Positions 1 through 5,794 of a DNA stretch of 5,794 nt are shown here, one piece after another. The notes under the pieces are model-generated. The model made no database searches and was not told the origin of the DNA. It saw only the letters and a program-made list of their open reading frames with translations. Each line of letters opens with the position of its first letter. Positions within the stretch are counted from its first letter, which is position 1. Source of the stretch: Synergistaceae bacterium (GTDB lineage: Bacteria > Synergistota > Synergistia > Synergistales > Synergistaceae); contig JAISLO010000100.1 in assembly GCA_031290815.1 (NCBI GenBank), positions 1 to 5,794 on the forward strand. The letters run 5' to 3'. A program made the translations under genes and the position numbers.

Positions 1-2
1 TT

Positions 3-1409
3 CCTGCCAGGGTGGAAAGACGCAATGGTTTGGAGGCGTTTCTGGGGAGCCTTCCGGGACACGGGTACGAAAATATCCGCAAGCCGATGATATCTAGCCT
101 CAACTACGCCGACATCATCCCGTCAACCACCGACTGGACGGGGGAGGATTTCTGCCCCTCCGGTCATTTCCCGCCGAAAAGCCCGGTATTACTTCAGGCG
201 GCGTCCCTGGGAAGCACGCCGTTCAGGTTGAATTTACACGACGGCGACGTGGGGCACACGCTTATTCTCGGCCCCACCGGTTCGGGAAAGTCCACTCTTC
301 TCGCGCTCATAGCATCTCAGTTCGAACGGTACGAGGGGGCGAGAATCTTCGTGTTCGACAAGGGTTACAGCATGTTCCCGCTCGTGTCCTCCTGCGTGGA
401 CGCGGCGCATTACGACATAGGCGCGGAGGATTCCGCGCTGCGGTTCTGCCCACTCGCGTCGATAGACACGCCCACGGACAGGCTGGCCGCGCAAGAGTGG
501 CTTGAAGCGGCGATTGTTTTAAGCAAAGGAAACCCGCCCGCGCCGGAAGAGCGGTCGTTGATATCCGACGCGCTGGAGACAATGGCGAGGACGACAACTG
601 AACCTTCCATGCGGACGTTGACCAATTTCACCCACACGGTTCAGAGCGTGGATTTGCGGCAATATCTGGATTACTACACAGGCGACAATCCGGGAGGGTT
701 ATTGCTAGACGGGGAATCGAACGACATCAGCTACAGGAATTTCACCGTGTTCGAGTTGGACCATGTTTTTCAGCTGGACGAAAAGCTCGTCATGCCGATA
801 TTCCTGTTTCTGTTCCGGGAGATAGAAAAACGTTTGGATTCGACAGTGGAAACCAAATATAACCCGCCGTCCCTGATTATCATCGACGAGGCGTGGATGG
901 CCCTTTCTCACGAGATGTTTCAGAGGAAGATAAAGGAATGGCTGCTGGTCTTGAGGAAGAAGAACTGCGCGGTCGTACTAGCCACACAGAATTTGTCGGA
1001 TATAGTCAACTCTCCCATACGTCAAACCATACTCGACAGTTGTTTCACCCGGATACTGCTTCCGAATCCGAACGCCGTGAGCGATGACTTAAAAGAGCTC
1101 TACATGGGACATCTGGGGCTGAACCGGAAACAGGTGTCCCTCATAGCGGACGCGGAGATGAAGCGCCAATACTACTACGCCGCCCCGAACAGCGGAAATT
1201 ACCGCCTGTTCGACCTGGGACTGGCGCCGGTGGCCATGTCGTTCGTGGGAGCATCCAACAAGGACGATTTGAAAACCATCCGGGAACTGCGGGCGCTTTA
1301 TGGGGAAACATGGCCGTCGCACTGGCTGAAATACAGAACTCTCGCGGATTGGGGGAATTTGTGGCTTGAAAAGTACAACGAGAGCGGGACGAAGGAAGAA
1401 AAAATCTAA
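3..1409 (+). CDS. trbE: TrbE/VirB4-family conjugative transfer ATPase, C-terminal half (5' partial)
   Basis: Cytoplasmic/inner-membrane ATPase that energises pilus assembly and DNA transfer in P-type type IV secretion. The frame is open to the left edge; a GTG at 12 lies inside the protein and is not taken as the start. Residue numbers count from that GTG. Seen: the pre-Walker segment (TPFRLNLHDGDVGHT, 69-83), Walker A GPTGSGKST (87-95), the FDKGYS motif (115-120), Walker B LIIIDEAW (288-295), then ATQN (324-327), which is typical of VirB4/TrbE ATPases. About 468 codons are present against roughly 800-850 residues in full TrbE, so about the C-terminal half is here, ending naturally at TAA. 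It is followed after about 20 bp by trbJ, the gene order of Ti/ICE-type trb clusters. No lesion is visible. Family assignment is secure; TrbE rather than VirB4 rests mainly on the trbJ-trbL-trbF neighbours. Confidence 0.95.
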   Translation, partial: PARVERRNGLEAFLGSLPGHGYENIRKPMISSLNYADIIPSTTDWTGEDFCPSGHFPPKSPVLLQAASLGSTPFRLNLHDGDVGHTLILGPTGSGKSTLLALIASQFERYEGARIFVFDKGYSMFPLVSSCVDAAHYDIGAEDSALRFCPLASIDTPTDRLAAQEWLEAAIVLSKGNPPAPEERSLISDALETMARTTTEPSMRTLTNFTHTVQSVDLRQYLDYYTGDNPGGLLLDGESNDISYRNFTVFELDHVFQLDEKLVMPIFLFLFREIEKRLDSTVETKYNPPSLIIIDEAWMALSHEMFQRKIKEWLLVLRKKNCAVVLATQNLSDIVNSPIRQTILDSCFTRILLPNPNAVSDDLKELYMGHLGLNRKQVSLIADAEMKRQYYYAAPNSGNYRLFDLGLAPVAMSFVGASNKDDLKTIRELRALYGETWPSHWLKYRTLADWGNLWLEKYNESGTKEEKI

Positions 1410-1415
1410 AAAGAC

Positions 1416-1421
1416 AGGAGG
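1416..1421 (+). promoter_or_regulatory. Ribosome binding site of trbJ
   Basis: A perfect AGGAGG lies 8 nt before the ATG at 1430. It fixes the trbJ start and is the strongest Shine-Dalgarno match in the window, suggesting trbJ is translated independently of trbE. Confidence 0.8.
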
Positions 1422-1429
1422 CTGTTTAT

Positions 1430-2191
1430 ATGAGGGGAAGAAAAGGAACGATGTTCATTTGCCTGTGCGTTTCATTCTGTTTCGCCGCGAACGCCGCTCT
1501 CGCGGGCGGCGGGCTTGCGGGCGGGGCGACGGAGATAACTCAGCTATTGAACAACTCGGAACTCGTCGCGCAGGTCGCGCAACTCGCCGAGCAGATAACG
1601 AACCAGATAACGATGATCCAAGACCTGATCTACAACACGCTGACGATACCGGATCAGTTGTTCAGGGACGTGAAAGGCATCTACAGCAAGATAAAGGGGG
1701 TCATAGACACAACGAAAGGGCTCGCGTACAACCTCTCGAATCTGGATGAGGAATTGAAACGCAGGTTCAAAAGTTACACGGATTTGAGCGCTCTCTCTCA
1801 GGTTTCGGATTTTTCCTCGACGTACCGGGAGATAGTAAACACTCAGATGGAAACCGTGCGCTCGACGATGGAAGCGATTGGCGTCTCGATGGAAGAACTT
1901 GTCACGGACGACGCTTCCGCGCTCGAAGAACTGCAAAGCAAGGCAAGTTCGGCCAAAGGCAGAAACGAGCTGATACAAGCGACGAACCAGTTGCTCGGCT
2001 TTCTGGCCGAGGACGCGATGAAACTGCGCCAGCTACAGATGATGCAATCTCAGATGGCGGGCACGGCGTATGAAGCCGAACGCGCGAAAAGCGACCTGAG
2101 CGACAGACGGATAGAGGCTTTTTTCAAAAGGGGAGACGAAACGCCGGCGAACATCCCCGACGAAAGCCTCATAGACGGGATAGGGAATTGA
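1430..2191 (+). CDS. trbJ: P-type conjugative transfer protein TrbJ
   Basis: TrbJ is an exported component of the mating-pair formation apparatus; in the RP4/Ti systems it is needed for conjugation and is a periplasmic, helical protein thought to correspond to VirB5. The 253-residue product has a Sec signal peptide (basic MRGRK, hydrophobic core 8-24, probable cleavage after ALA at 23-25). The mature N-terminus is the family-typical glycine-rich stretch leading into GGATEITQLLNN (31-42), followed by long amphipathic helices rich in Q, E and L. The conserved block GRNELIQATNQLLGF (177-191) and the following Q/M-rich helix (to about 210) match TrbJ. Length is normal for the family. The ATG start has a perfect AGGAGG upstream. 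The stop TGA lies 2 nt before the trbL ATG. No separate trbK follows, unlike RP4 and Ti plasmids. Confidence 0.93.
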   Translation: MRGRKGTMFICLCVSFCFAANAALAGGGLAGGATEITQLLNNSELVAQVAQLAEQITNQITMIQDLIYNTLTIPDQLFRDVKGIYSKIKGVIDTTKGLAYNLSNLDEELKRRFKSYTDLSALSQVSDFSSTYREIVNTQMETVRSTMEAIGVSMEELVTDDASALEELQSKASSAKGRNELIQATNQLLGFLAEDAMKLRQLQMMQSQMAGTAYEAERAKSDLSDRRIEAFFKRGDETPANIPDESLIDGIGN

Positions 2192-2193
2192 GA

Positions 2194-3825
2194 ATGACGA
2201 GAGGCGTAAACCAAAAGAAATTTGTGTCAGTCGCCGTTGTCCTTCTCTGTCTTTCGATGCCGCTCTGGATCGCGCCGCCCGCTCACGCGCAGCTCGCGAC
2301 CACCGCTATGGCGGATCTCTATGTCTCCATCATGAACGCCTGCGACGGATGGCTGCAAAAGGCGGGCGAGATAGCTTTGCAACTGCTCGCGGTGACGGCG
2401 GTAATAGGATTCGCCATCGGGATCAAGGATTTAGTCCTCGCCGGAAACTTGACGATGGACGGCATAGTCGCGCTTCTTGTCCGCTACGCCTTCATCGTCG
2501 GGATGCTGACCTGGCTGCTCTCCGCGCCTCAGAGACTCGCCACGATTCCGGCATCGATAAAGAAGATGGGATCGGCGATATCGGGACAGGATATCAGCTT
2601 CGGAGGGCTGATGGATCTGTTCGGCAAGGTCACTACCCCATTGGTGGATTTCACCACGGGACTGGGATGGATGGACGTAGGGTTAATTATATGTATGACG
2701 TTCATCATATTCCTCATAAACTGCCTGTTCTTCATGATAGCAAGCACAGTGTTAGTCGTGGAGGTAGAGGCGGTGTTCATCCTTATAGGAGGACTCTTTA
2801 CCGCCTCGTTCTTCGTGATCGGGTATTTTCGCGATTCGTTCTTCTCCTACGTAAAGGCGCTCGCCGCCGTCGGGGTCAAGATGCTCATGCTCTGCCTCTG
2901 CCTTGGGGTCATGAGGAACATCATGTCGGCGTGGCCGGATATGATCGTCACCCATCTCGAAAACGCCGAGAGCGTATTCTCCTTCCTCATGCCTATGGCC
3001 TGCGCGCTGCTGGGATTCTACATGCTGGCGAAAGCCGTTCCGCAGTTCGCCTCGTCCGTGATGACCGGTTCGGTCTCCGGTATGGACGGAGGAATGATGC
3101 GAGCGGCGGCCGCTGCGGGATACGGTCTCGGGATGACGGTAGTGAACACGAGCAGAATGGCCGCTCAGAACATGATAGGCGGCGCGTCCGTGGTATCCCA
3201 GGCGGCTCAGACTTACGCGTACACCTCCAAGGCGGCCCTCGACACGGGCTCGACTCAGGGCGAAGCGAAGAGGGCCGGGGCGTGGGAAGCGTTCAAGACC
3301 GTGATGACCGGCCCTCAAGCCGGAGGGCCGAGAGCGGCGGGAGATCGGATGTACGCGGATGCTCAGAAGACAAACCAGTACGCCGACGTCCGAAACGCCG
3401 GAGACTCTAACTCGCTCTCTTCCCCGAACGCAGCTCCCGCTCCGGCCTCTGATGGTTCCGCACCTGGCGGTTCCGTGGGTGGTTCCGACACAAGCGGTTC
3501 CGCCCCAAGAGGTTCCGGCACAGGCGGTTTCGTCCCTGGCGGTTCCAACACTGGTTCATCTGGGAATACGCTGGTAATCGCGTCAGGTTCCGGAAAAGTC
3601 GACGGCGAAAGGATTTCGAGCGCCGGGCCTTACGTCTCCCCATCGTCGCAGTCATCCGGTTTCGCTCCCTCCGTGAACGAGGGGAGAGTTGCGGAGATGA
3701 ACAGGGAAAATCGGGCGAGCGCGAAAGAGGCAGTGGAAAGCTACGGCTCGTCCGAAACGGACGCCTGGGGTTCTTACGAATCCGAGAAAAGAAAAAACAG
3801 GGGAGAAGGGGCTAATGAGCGATGA
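2194..3825 (+). CDS. trbL: P-type conjugative transfer protein TrbL (polytopic inner-membrane, VirB6-like)
   Basis: TrbL is the multi-spanning inner-membrane component of the trb secretion channel, the counterpart of VirB6. I chose ATG 2194, with AGGGA at 2182-2186 7 nt upstream; an in-frame TTG at 2188 overlaps the trbJ stop but is too close to that site. The 543-residue product has a signal-like N-terminus (hydrophobic 11-27, possible cleavage after AHA at 30-32), then hydrophobic segments near 61-77, 91-110, 162-185, 187-211, 222-241 and 261-279. The helix around 162-200 and the Gly/Ala/Met-rich region after 285 fit TrbL. The C-terminal third is hydrophilic and low-complexity (Gly, Ser, Pro), with a pentapeptide repeat at 421-454 and a charged end. 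Length is close to RP4 TrbL. The stop TGA overlaps the trbF ATG (ATGA), implying translational coupling. Confidence 0.93.
   Translation: MTRGVNQKKFVSVAVVLLCLSMPLWIAPPAHAQLATTAMADLYVSIMNACDGWLQKAGEIALQLLAVTAVIGFAIGIKDLVLAGNLTMDGIVALLVRYAFIVGMLTWLLSAPQRLATIPASIKKMGSAISGQDISFGGLMDLFGKVTTPLVDFTTGLGWMDVGLIICMTFIIFLINCLFFMIASTVLVVEVEAVFILIGGLFTASFFVIGYFRDSFFSYVKALAAVGVKMLMLCLCLGVMRNIMSAWPDMIVTHLENAESVFSFLMPMACALLGFYMLAKAVPQFASSVMTGSVSGMDGGMMRAAAAAGYGLGMTVVNTSRMAAQNMIGGASVVSQAAQTYAYTSKAALDTGSTQGEAKRAGAWEAFKTVMTGPQAGGPRAAGDRMYADAQKTNQYADVRNAGDSNSLSSPNAAPAPASDGSAPGGSVGGSDTSGSAPRGSGTGGFVPGGSNTGSSGNTLVIASGSGKVDGERISSAGPYVSPSSQSSGFAPSVNEGRVAEMNRENRASAKEAVESYGSSETDAWGSYESEKRKNRGEGANER
3454..3555 (+). repeat. 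Imperfect 15-bp tandem repeat encoding Gly-Ser pentapeptides in TrbL
   Basis: Seven consecutive units begin with GGTTCC or GGTTTC at 3454, 3469, 3481, 3496, 3511, 3526 and 3541. All are 15 bp except the second, which is 12 bp. In the trbL frame they encode G-S-x-x-G/S type pentapeptides (GSAPG, GSVG, GSDTS, GSAPR, GSGTG, GFVPG, GSNTG). The period is a multiple of three, so gain or loss of units would keep trbL in frame. It probably forms a flexible linker in the variable tail of TrbL. Confidence 0.85.
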
Positions 3826-4490
3826 AAAACGAAGTGGAAAGAGAAGCGCTCGAAAATCCGTTTTTCGTTGGGAGGACGGAGTACGCCGACAGGTACGGCC
3901 ACCTGAGCAAAAACGCCGCGCAGTGGAGGCGTATTTCCTCCGCGCTGCTCATCTGCTGCGCCGTCTGCGTTGCCGCGGTTATTTACGCGGCTGACAGGAT
4001 AACGGTTGTGCCGTATATCGTCCAGGTCGACGAACACGGATATGAGATAGCGGTCGAGCCCGTATCCGCTTCCAAGGCCGACGCGAGGCTCGTCATAGCT
4101 CACATAGCCCGTTACGTCTGGTCGCTCAAGACGGTGTTCAACGACCCGGAGGCGCAGATGTATCTCATGAATTTCGTGTATTCCTCTACTCCGGCGAACA
4201 CCGTCGCGGAGAAGAAGTACCAGGAATACTACGCGGCAAACAACCCGGTGGCTATAGGCGAGAGCGAGACGATATCGGTGAGCGTCAGCAGCGTACTGTC
4301 CCTGAGCGAAGACACATGGCAGGCCGAGTGGACGGAAGAGAGGTATACCCTCGGTGGGGACAGGGTTTCGACGAAACATTTCCGGGGGATATTCACGACG
4401 GCTGTCGTCACGCCCGTTTCGATGAGCGAGATAATCCTGAATCCTTTGGGGATATTCGTGACGGATTTCAATTTTTCGGAAGTTTTATAA
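3822..4490 (+). CDS. trbF: P-type conjugative transfer protein TrbF (VirB8-like)
   Basis: TrbF is the VirB8-type bitopic inner-membrane protein that anchors the type IV secretion channel: a short cytoplasmic N-terminus, one membrane helix and a periplasmic NTF2-like domain. The 222-residue product shows the TrbF N-terminal signature NPFFVGRTEYADRYG (12-26), a membrane helix at about 39-57, the VPYIVQVD stretch (63-70) just after it, and the C-terminal TrbF features QAEWTE (167-172) and NPLGIFV (207-213). Length is slightly short but normal for the family. The start is set by the ATGA overlap with trbL, and a purine-rich stretch (GGGAGAAGGGG, 3801-3811) lies 10 nt upstream. It is followed after 22 bp not by trbG but by a phage-type antirepressor gene. 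Confidence 0.93.
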   Translation: MKNEVEREALENPFFVGRTEYADRYGHLSKNAAQWRRISSALLICCAVCVAAVIYAADRITVVPYIVQVDEHGYEIAVEPVSASKADARLVIAHIARYVWSLKTVFNDPEAQMYLMNFVYSSTPANTVAEKKYQEYYAANNPVAIGESETISVSVSSVLSLSEDTWQAEWTEERYTLGGDRVSTKHFRGIFTTAVVTPVSMSEIILNPLGIFVTDFNFSEVL

Positions 4491-4512
4491 ATAGAAAGAG
4501 GGGTAAAGGCTT

Positions 4513-5100
4513 ATGGGAAACGGTTTACAGGTATTCGATTTCGAGGGCAAGCGGGGACGTTTTGTGATGGTTGACGGCGAACCGTGGTTTGTGGCGAAAG
4601 ATGTAGCCGAAGCGCTCGGTTATGAGTGGAAAACGAATCTCATCTATAACGTTCCCGGTGAATGGAGGGGAACTAAACCGGTTAGTACCCCCGGAGGAAC
4701 GCAGGATATGGCATGTCTTTCCGAACATGGCCTATATTTTTTCCTTGCGCGTTCGGACAAGCCGAAAGCGCTTCCGTTTCAGAAGAAGATAGCGGGCGAG
4801 ATTCTCCCTTCCATCAGGAAACACGGCGCGTACATGACGCCGCGAAAGATCGCGGAAATTCTGACCGATCCCGACACGATCATCGGCCTGGCGCAGACTT
4901 TGAAAAGAGAAAGTGAAAAAACGTCGATCCTCACGGACAAAATTGACGCCGACCGCCCGAAGGTACTCTTCGCCGATTCGGTCTCCGCGAGCGCCGCGTC
5001 GATCTTGGTCGGCGAGCTGGCGAAACTTCTCCGGCAGAACGGCGTCGAGATGGGACAGAACCGCTGTTCGAGATACTCAGGGAAAAAGGATACCTCATGA
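4513..5100 (+). CDS. BRO-N domain antirepressor, truncated by frameshift
   Basis: Phage-type antirepressors of this family have an N-terminal DNA-binding BRO-N domain and a C-terminal KilAC domain; they counteract prophage repressors. The 195-residue reading frame keeps a complete BRO-N domain (about 5-108), with the family landmarks PWFVAKDVAEALGY (24-37) and LSEHGLYFFLARS (69-81), then FQKKIAGEILPSIRKHG (89-105). A charged helical linker (110-147) follows, then the start of KilAC (ASILVGELAKLL to GQNR, 161-184). The last 11 residues after R184 are out of frame. ATG 4513 has GAGGGG at 4498-4503, 9 nt upstream. It follows trbF by 22 bp with no terminator seen, so it is probably co-transcribed with the trb genes. 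Whether the truncated product is active is unknown; BRO-N alone could still bind DNA. Confidence 0.88.
   Translation: MGNGLQVFDFEGKRGRFVMVDGEPWFVAKDVAEALGYEWKTNLIYNVPGEWRGTKPVSTPGGTQDMACLSEHGLYFFLARSDKPKALPFQKKIAGEILPSIRKHGAYMTPRKIAEILTDPDTIIGLAQTLKRESEKTSILTDKIDADRPKVLFADSVSASAASILVGELAKLLRQNGVEMGQNRCSRYSGKKDTS
5086..5090 (+). promoter_or_regulatory. Possible ribosome binding site for the KilAC fragment
   Basis: AAGGA lies 6 nt before ATG 5097. In the ancestral gene this is only coding sequence (an EKG stretch). After the frameshift it happens to sit well placed for re-initiation at the ATG that overlaps the new stop codon. Confidence 0.4.
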
Positions 5101-5285
5101 AGCACGGAGACGGACGCAATATGCCGACGCAGCGCGCTATGGAACTCGGTCTGTTCGAGATAAAGGAGACGGTGATAAACCGCTCGGACGGCGGGGTTGA
5201 CGTCAAGCGAACCACTAAAGTCACCGGGCCAGGTGTATTTCGTAAACAGGTTTTGCTCCAAAAGAAAGGATGTGGATTGAGATGA
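5097..5285 (+). CDS. KilAC-domain fragment of the antirepressor
   Basis: This 62-residue frame carries the rest of the KilAC domain: NMPTQRAMELGLFEIKET (8-25), a variable loop NRSDGG (28-33), and TKVTG (39-43). These match the usual C-terminal half of phage antirepressors, so it is the shifted continuation of the gene starting at 4513, not an independent gene. Its last 19 residues (after VTG) do not look like KilAC, because the expected ending QVYFVNRF is encoded in another frame from 5230. ATG 5097 overlaps the stop of the upstream fragment (ATGA), and its TGA at 5283-5285 overlaps the next ATG. Translation as a separate peptide is possible but would lack the LFEILR part of the domain, so I consider a functional product unlikely. 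Confidence 0.6.
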   Translation: MKHGDGRNMPTQRAMELGLFEIKETVINRSDGGVDVKRTTKVTGPGVFRKQVLLQKKGCGLR

Positions 5286-5794
5286 TCGTGATGAACAAAA
5301 AATTTTATCTGGTATTCGCCGCGTTGACGGCGCTTTTTTCCGTGATGCCGATCAGCGTCGCCGAATGTTCCGTCCTATGGGAGAGCGTATCGGGCGATTT
5401 CAGGGAGGCCGTTTTGGAGAGCGAAAAGGAAGAGACGAACGTCGAACCCGTCTCCGCGGACGAGAGAATAGAGAGCGCGGAGATGGTGGAGATTGAGTAC
5501 GACGGAAAGATGATATCCGTGGATATCCGCGATCTCATCCTCATGGCTGACGGGAACGGAGGGCAGAAGGTGGATATCGGAGACCCCTCCAAGTACGAAA
5601 AACAGCTCGAGAACGCGCCCCTTTACGGCGTCCGGACGGAGGATTCAGGGGCGTATCAAAACGTTTCGCAGGAGGGAGATGAATATTATGCAGACGGCGT
5701 CGGCGCCGGATTGGAAGCCGATCCAAACCTCGGGATAACGGAGCGCGAGTACGAGGAAGAACAGAGAGCACGCCGATGGGCGGAGGTATTCGAG
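5282..5794 (+). CDS. Unrecognised exported acidic protein (3' partial)
   Basis: I do not recognise this gene. From ATG 5282 the frame is open for 171 codons to the right edge with no stop. The N-terminus is a clear Sec signal peptide: basic NKK (5-7), hydrophobic core (8-22), likely cleavage after SVA (25-27). The Cys at 29 is preceded by E, so it is not a lipobox. The mature part is strongly acidic, with many Glu/Asp (for example ESEKEE, 46-51), a short block EIEYDGKMISVDIRDLILM (70-88) that may be a small beta fold, then a Tyr/Gly-rich stretch and an EREYEEEQRARRW helix (154-166). AAGGA at 5266-5270 is 11 nt upstream; ATG 5291 is an alternative start. It sits 1 nt after the ancestral antirepressor stop, where trbG is expected, but I see no TrbG/VirB9 motifs. 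A role in conjugation is inferred only from position. Confidence 0.8.
   Translation, partial: MIVMNKKFYLVFAALTALFSVMPISVAECSVLWESVSGDFREAVLESEKEETNVEPVSADERIESAEMVEIEYDGKMISVDIRDLILMADGNGGQKVDIGDPSKYEKQLENAPLYGVRTEDSGAYQNVSQEGDEYYADGVGAGLEADPNLGITEREYEEEQRARRWAEVFE

Larger units (their letters stand above)
4513..5280 (+). pseudogene. Phage-type antirepressor (BRO-N + KilAC), ancestral full-length gene with two frame lesions
   Basis: This is the extent of the original gene as I reconstruct it. Codons up to R184 (cgc at 5062-5064) are in frame with the ATG at 4513. Similarity to the KilAC domain then continues in the next frame from ctg 5064-5066 (LFEILREKGYL), as if one base had been lost. 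That frame holds to about 5228 (VTG); the KilAC ending QVYFVNRF then appears back in the original frame at 5230-5253, ending in TGA at 5278-5280. The second break is consistent with loss of about 5 bases within the usual TGxGQ motif. The two lesions sum to a multiple of three, but the out-of-frame stretch contains a TGA at 5098-5100. The repaired protein would be about 257 residues, normal for this family. Domain assignment is confident; whether it is decay or assembly error is open. Confidence 0.8.

Noticed and set aside
2188..2193. TTG at 2188 as the trbL start, overlapping the trbJ stop
   Set aside because: The nearest Shine-Dalgarno-like AGGGA ends 1 nt before it, too close; ATG 2194 is well spaced. 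The difference is only two residues.
3309..3330. Perfect 8-bp inverted repeat CGGCCCTC / GAGGGCCG with a 6-nt loop
   Set aside because: It lies inside the trbL coding sequence, has no following T-run, and needs no special explanation in Gly/Pro/Ala-rich coding DNA; not called a terminator.
2349..3410. Long open frame (353 codons) on the + strand inside trbL
   Set aside because: Arg/Gly/His-rich composition, no ribosome site and complete overlap with the well-supported trbL; it is a shadow frame.
3774..4379. 201-codon open frame on the - strand across the trbL-trbF junction
   Set aside because: It mirrors the conserved trbF coding sequence, shows no recognisable domain and would run against a tightly packed operon.
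5078..5100. A-rich run GGGAAAAAGG just before the TGA at 5098-5100 as a programmed -1 frameshift site
   Set aside because: Zero-frame codons are ggg-aaa-aag, giving a weak heptamer (G AAA AAG), and KilAC similarity is already lost 17 bases earlier at 5064/5065. A slip here would leave CSRYSGKK in place of the conserved LFEILREK, so a mutation at 5064/5065 fits better. No downstream stem-loop is obvious.
5282..5375. The last gene as a lipoprotein
   Set aside because: The only nearby cysteine follows VAE; Glu at -1 is not acceptable for a lipobox, so a normal signal peptidase I substrate is more likely.

Overview
The window is a slice of a conjugative-transfer operon of the P-type (trb-like) type IV secretion system. 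All genes are on the + strand and packed almost without gaps. In order they are: the C-terminal half of the TrbE/VirB4 ATPase (entering from the left edge), trbJ, trbL, trbF, a phage-type antirepressor gene (BRO-N plus KilAC) that is broken in its second half, and the start of an unrecognised, probably exported acidic protein that runs off the right edge. The order trbE-trbJ-trbL-trbF is that of the Ti-plasmid/ICE type of trb cluster. There is no separate trbK between trbJ and trbL, and the antirepressor plus the unknown exported protein sit where trbG would be expected.

How the parts fit: TrbE powers the secretion channel, TrbJ is an exported periplasmic component, TrbL is the polytopic inner-membrane protein (VirB6-like) and TrbF is the VirB8-like bitopic scaffold. 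Junctions are tight: about 20 bp between trbE and trbJ, 2 bp between trbJ and trbL (ATG start), ATGA overlap between trbL and trbF, 22 bp between trbF and the antirepressor, and 1 bp between the ancestral antirepressor stop and the last gene. I see no terminator or obvious promoter, so one transcript is the simplest reading.

The host is a Gram-negative (diderm) bacterium, as a P-type system with Sec signal peptides implies. Frequent ATA (Ile), AGG/AGA (Arg) and GGA codons in a moderately GC-rich background recall Synergistota more than typical Proteobacteria, but this is an impression with low confidence. Whether the element is an integrative conjugative element or a plasmid cannot be told from this window.

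The most interesting region is 4491-5794. The antirepressor carries two lesions that shift the frame out and back again (near 5064/5065 and near 5229), which looks like real decay or a split gene rather than one sequencing error. Its two remaining reading frames overlap by ATGA, and the next gene is an unrecognised exported protein in the position of trbG.
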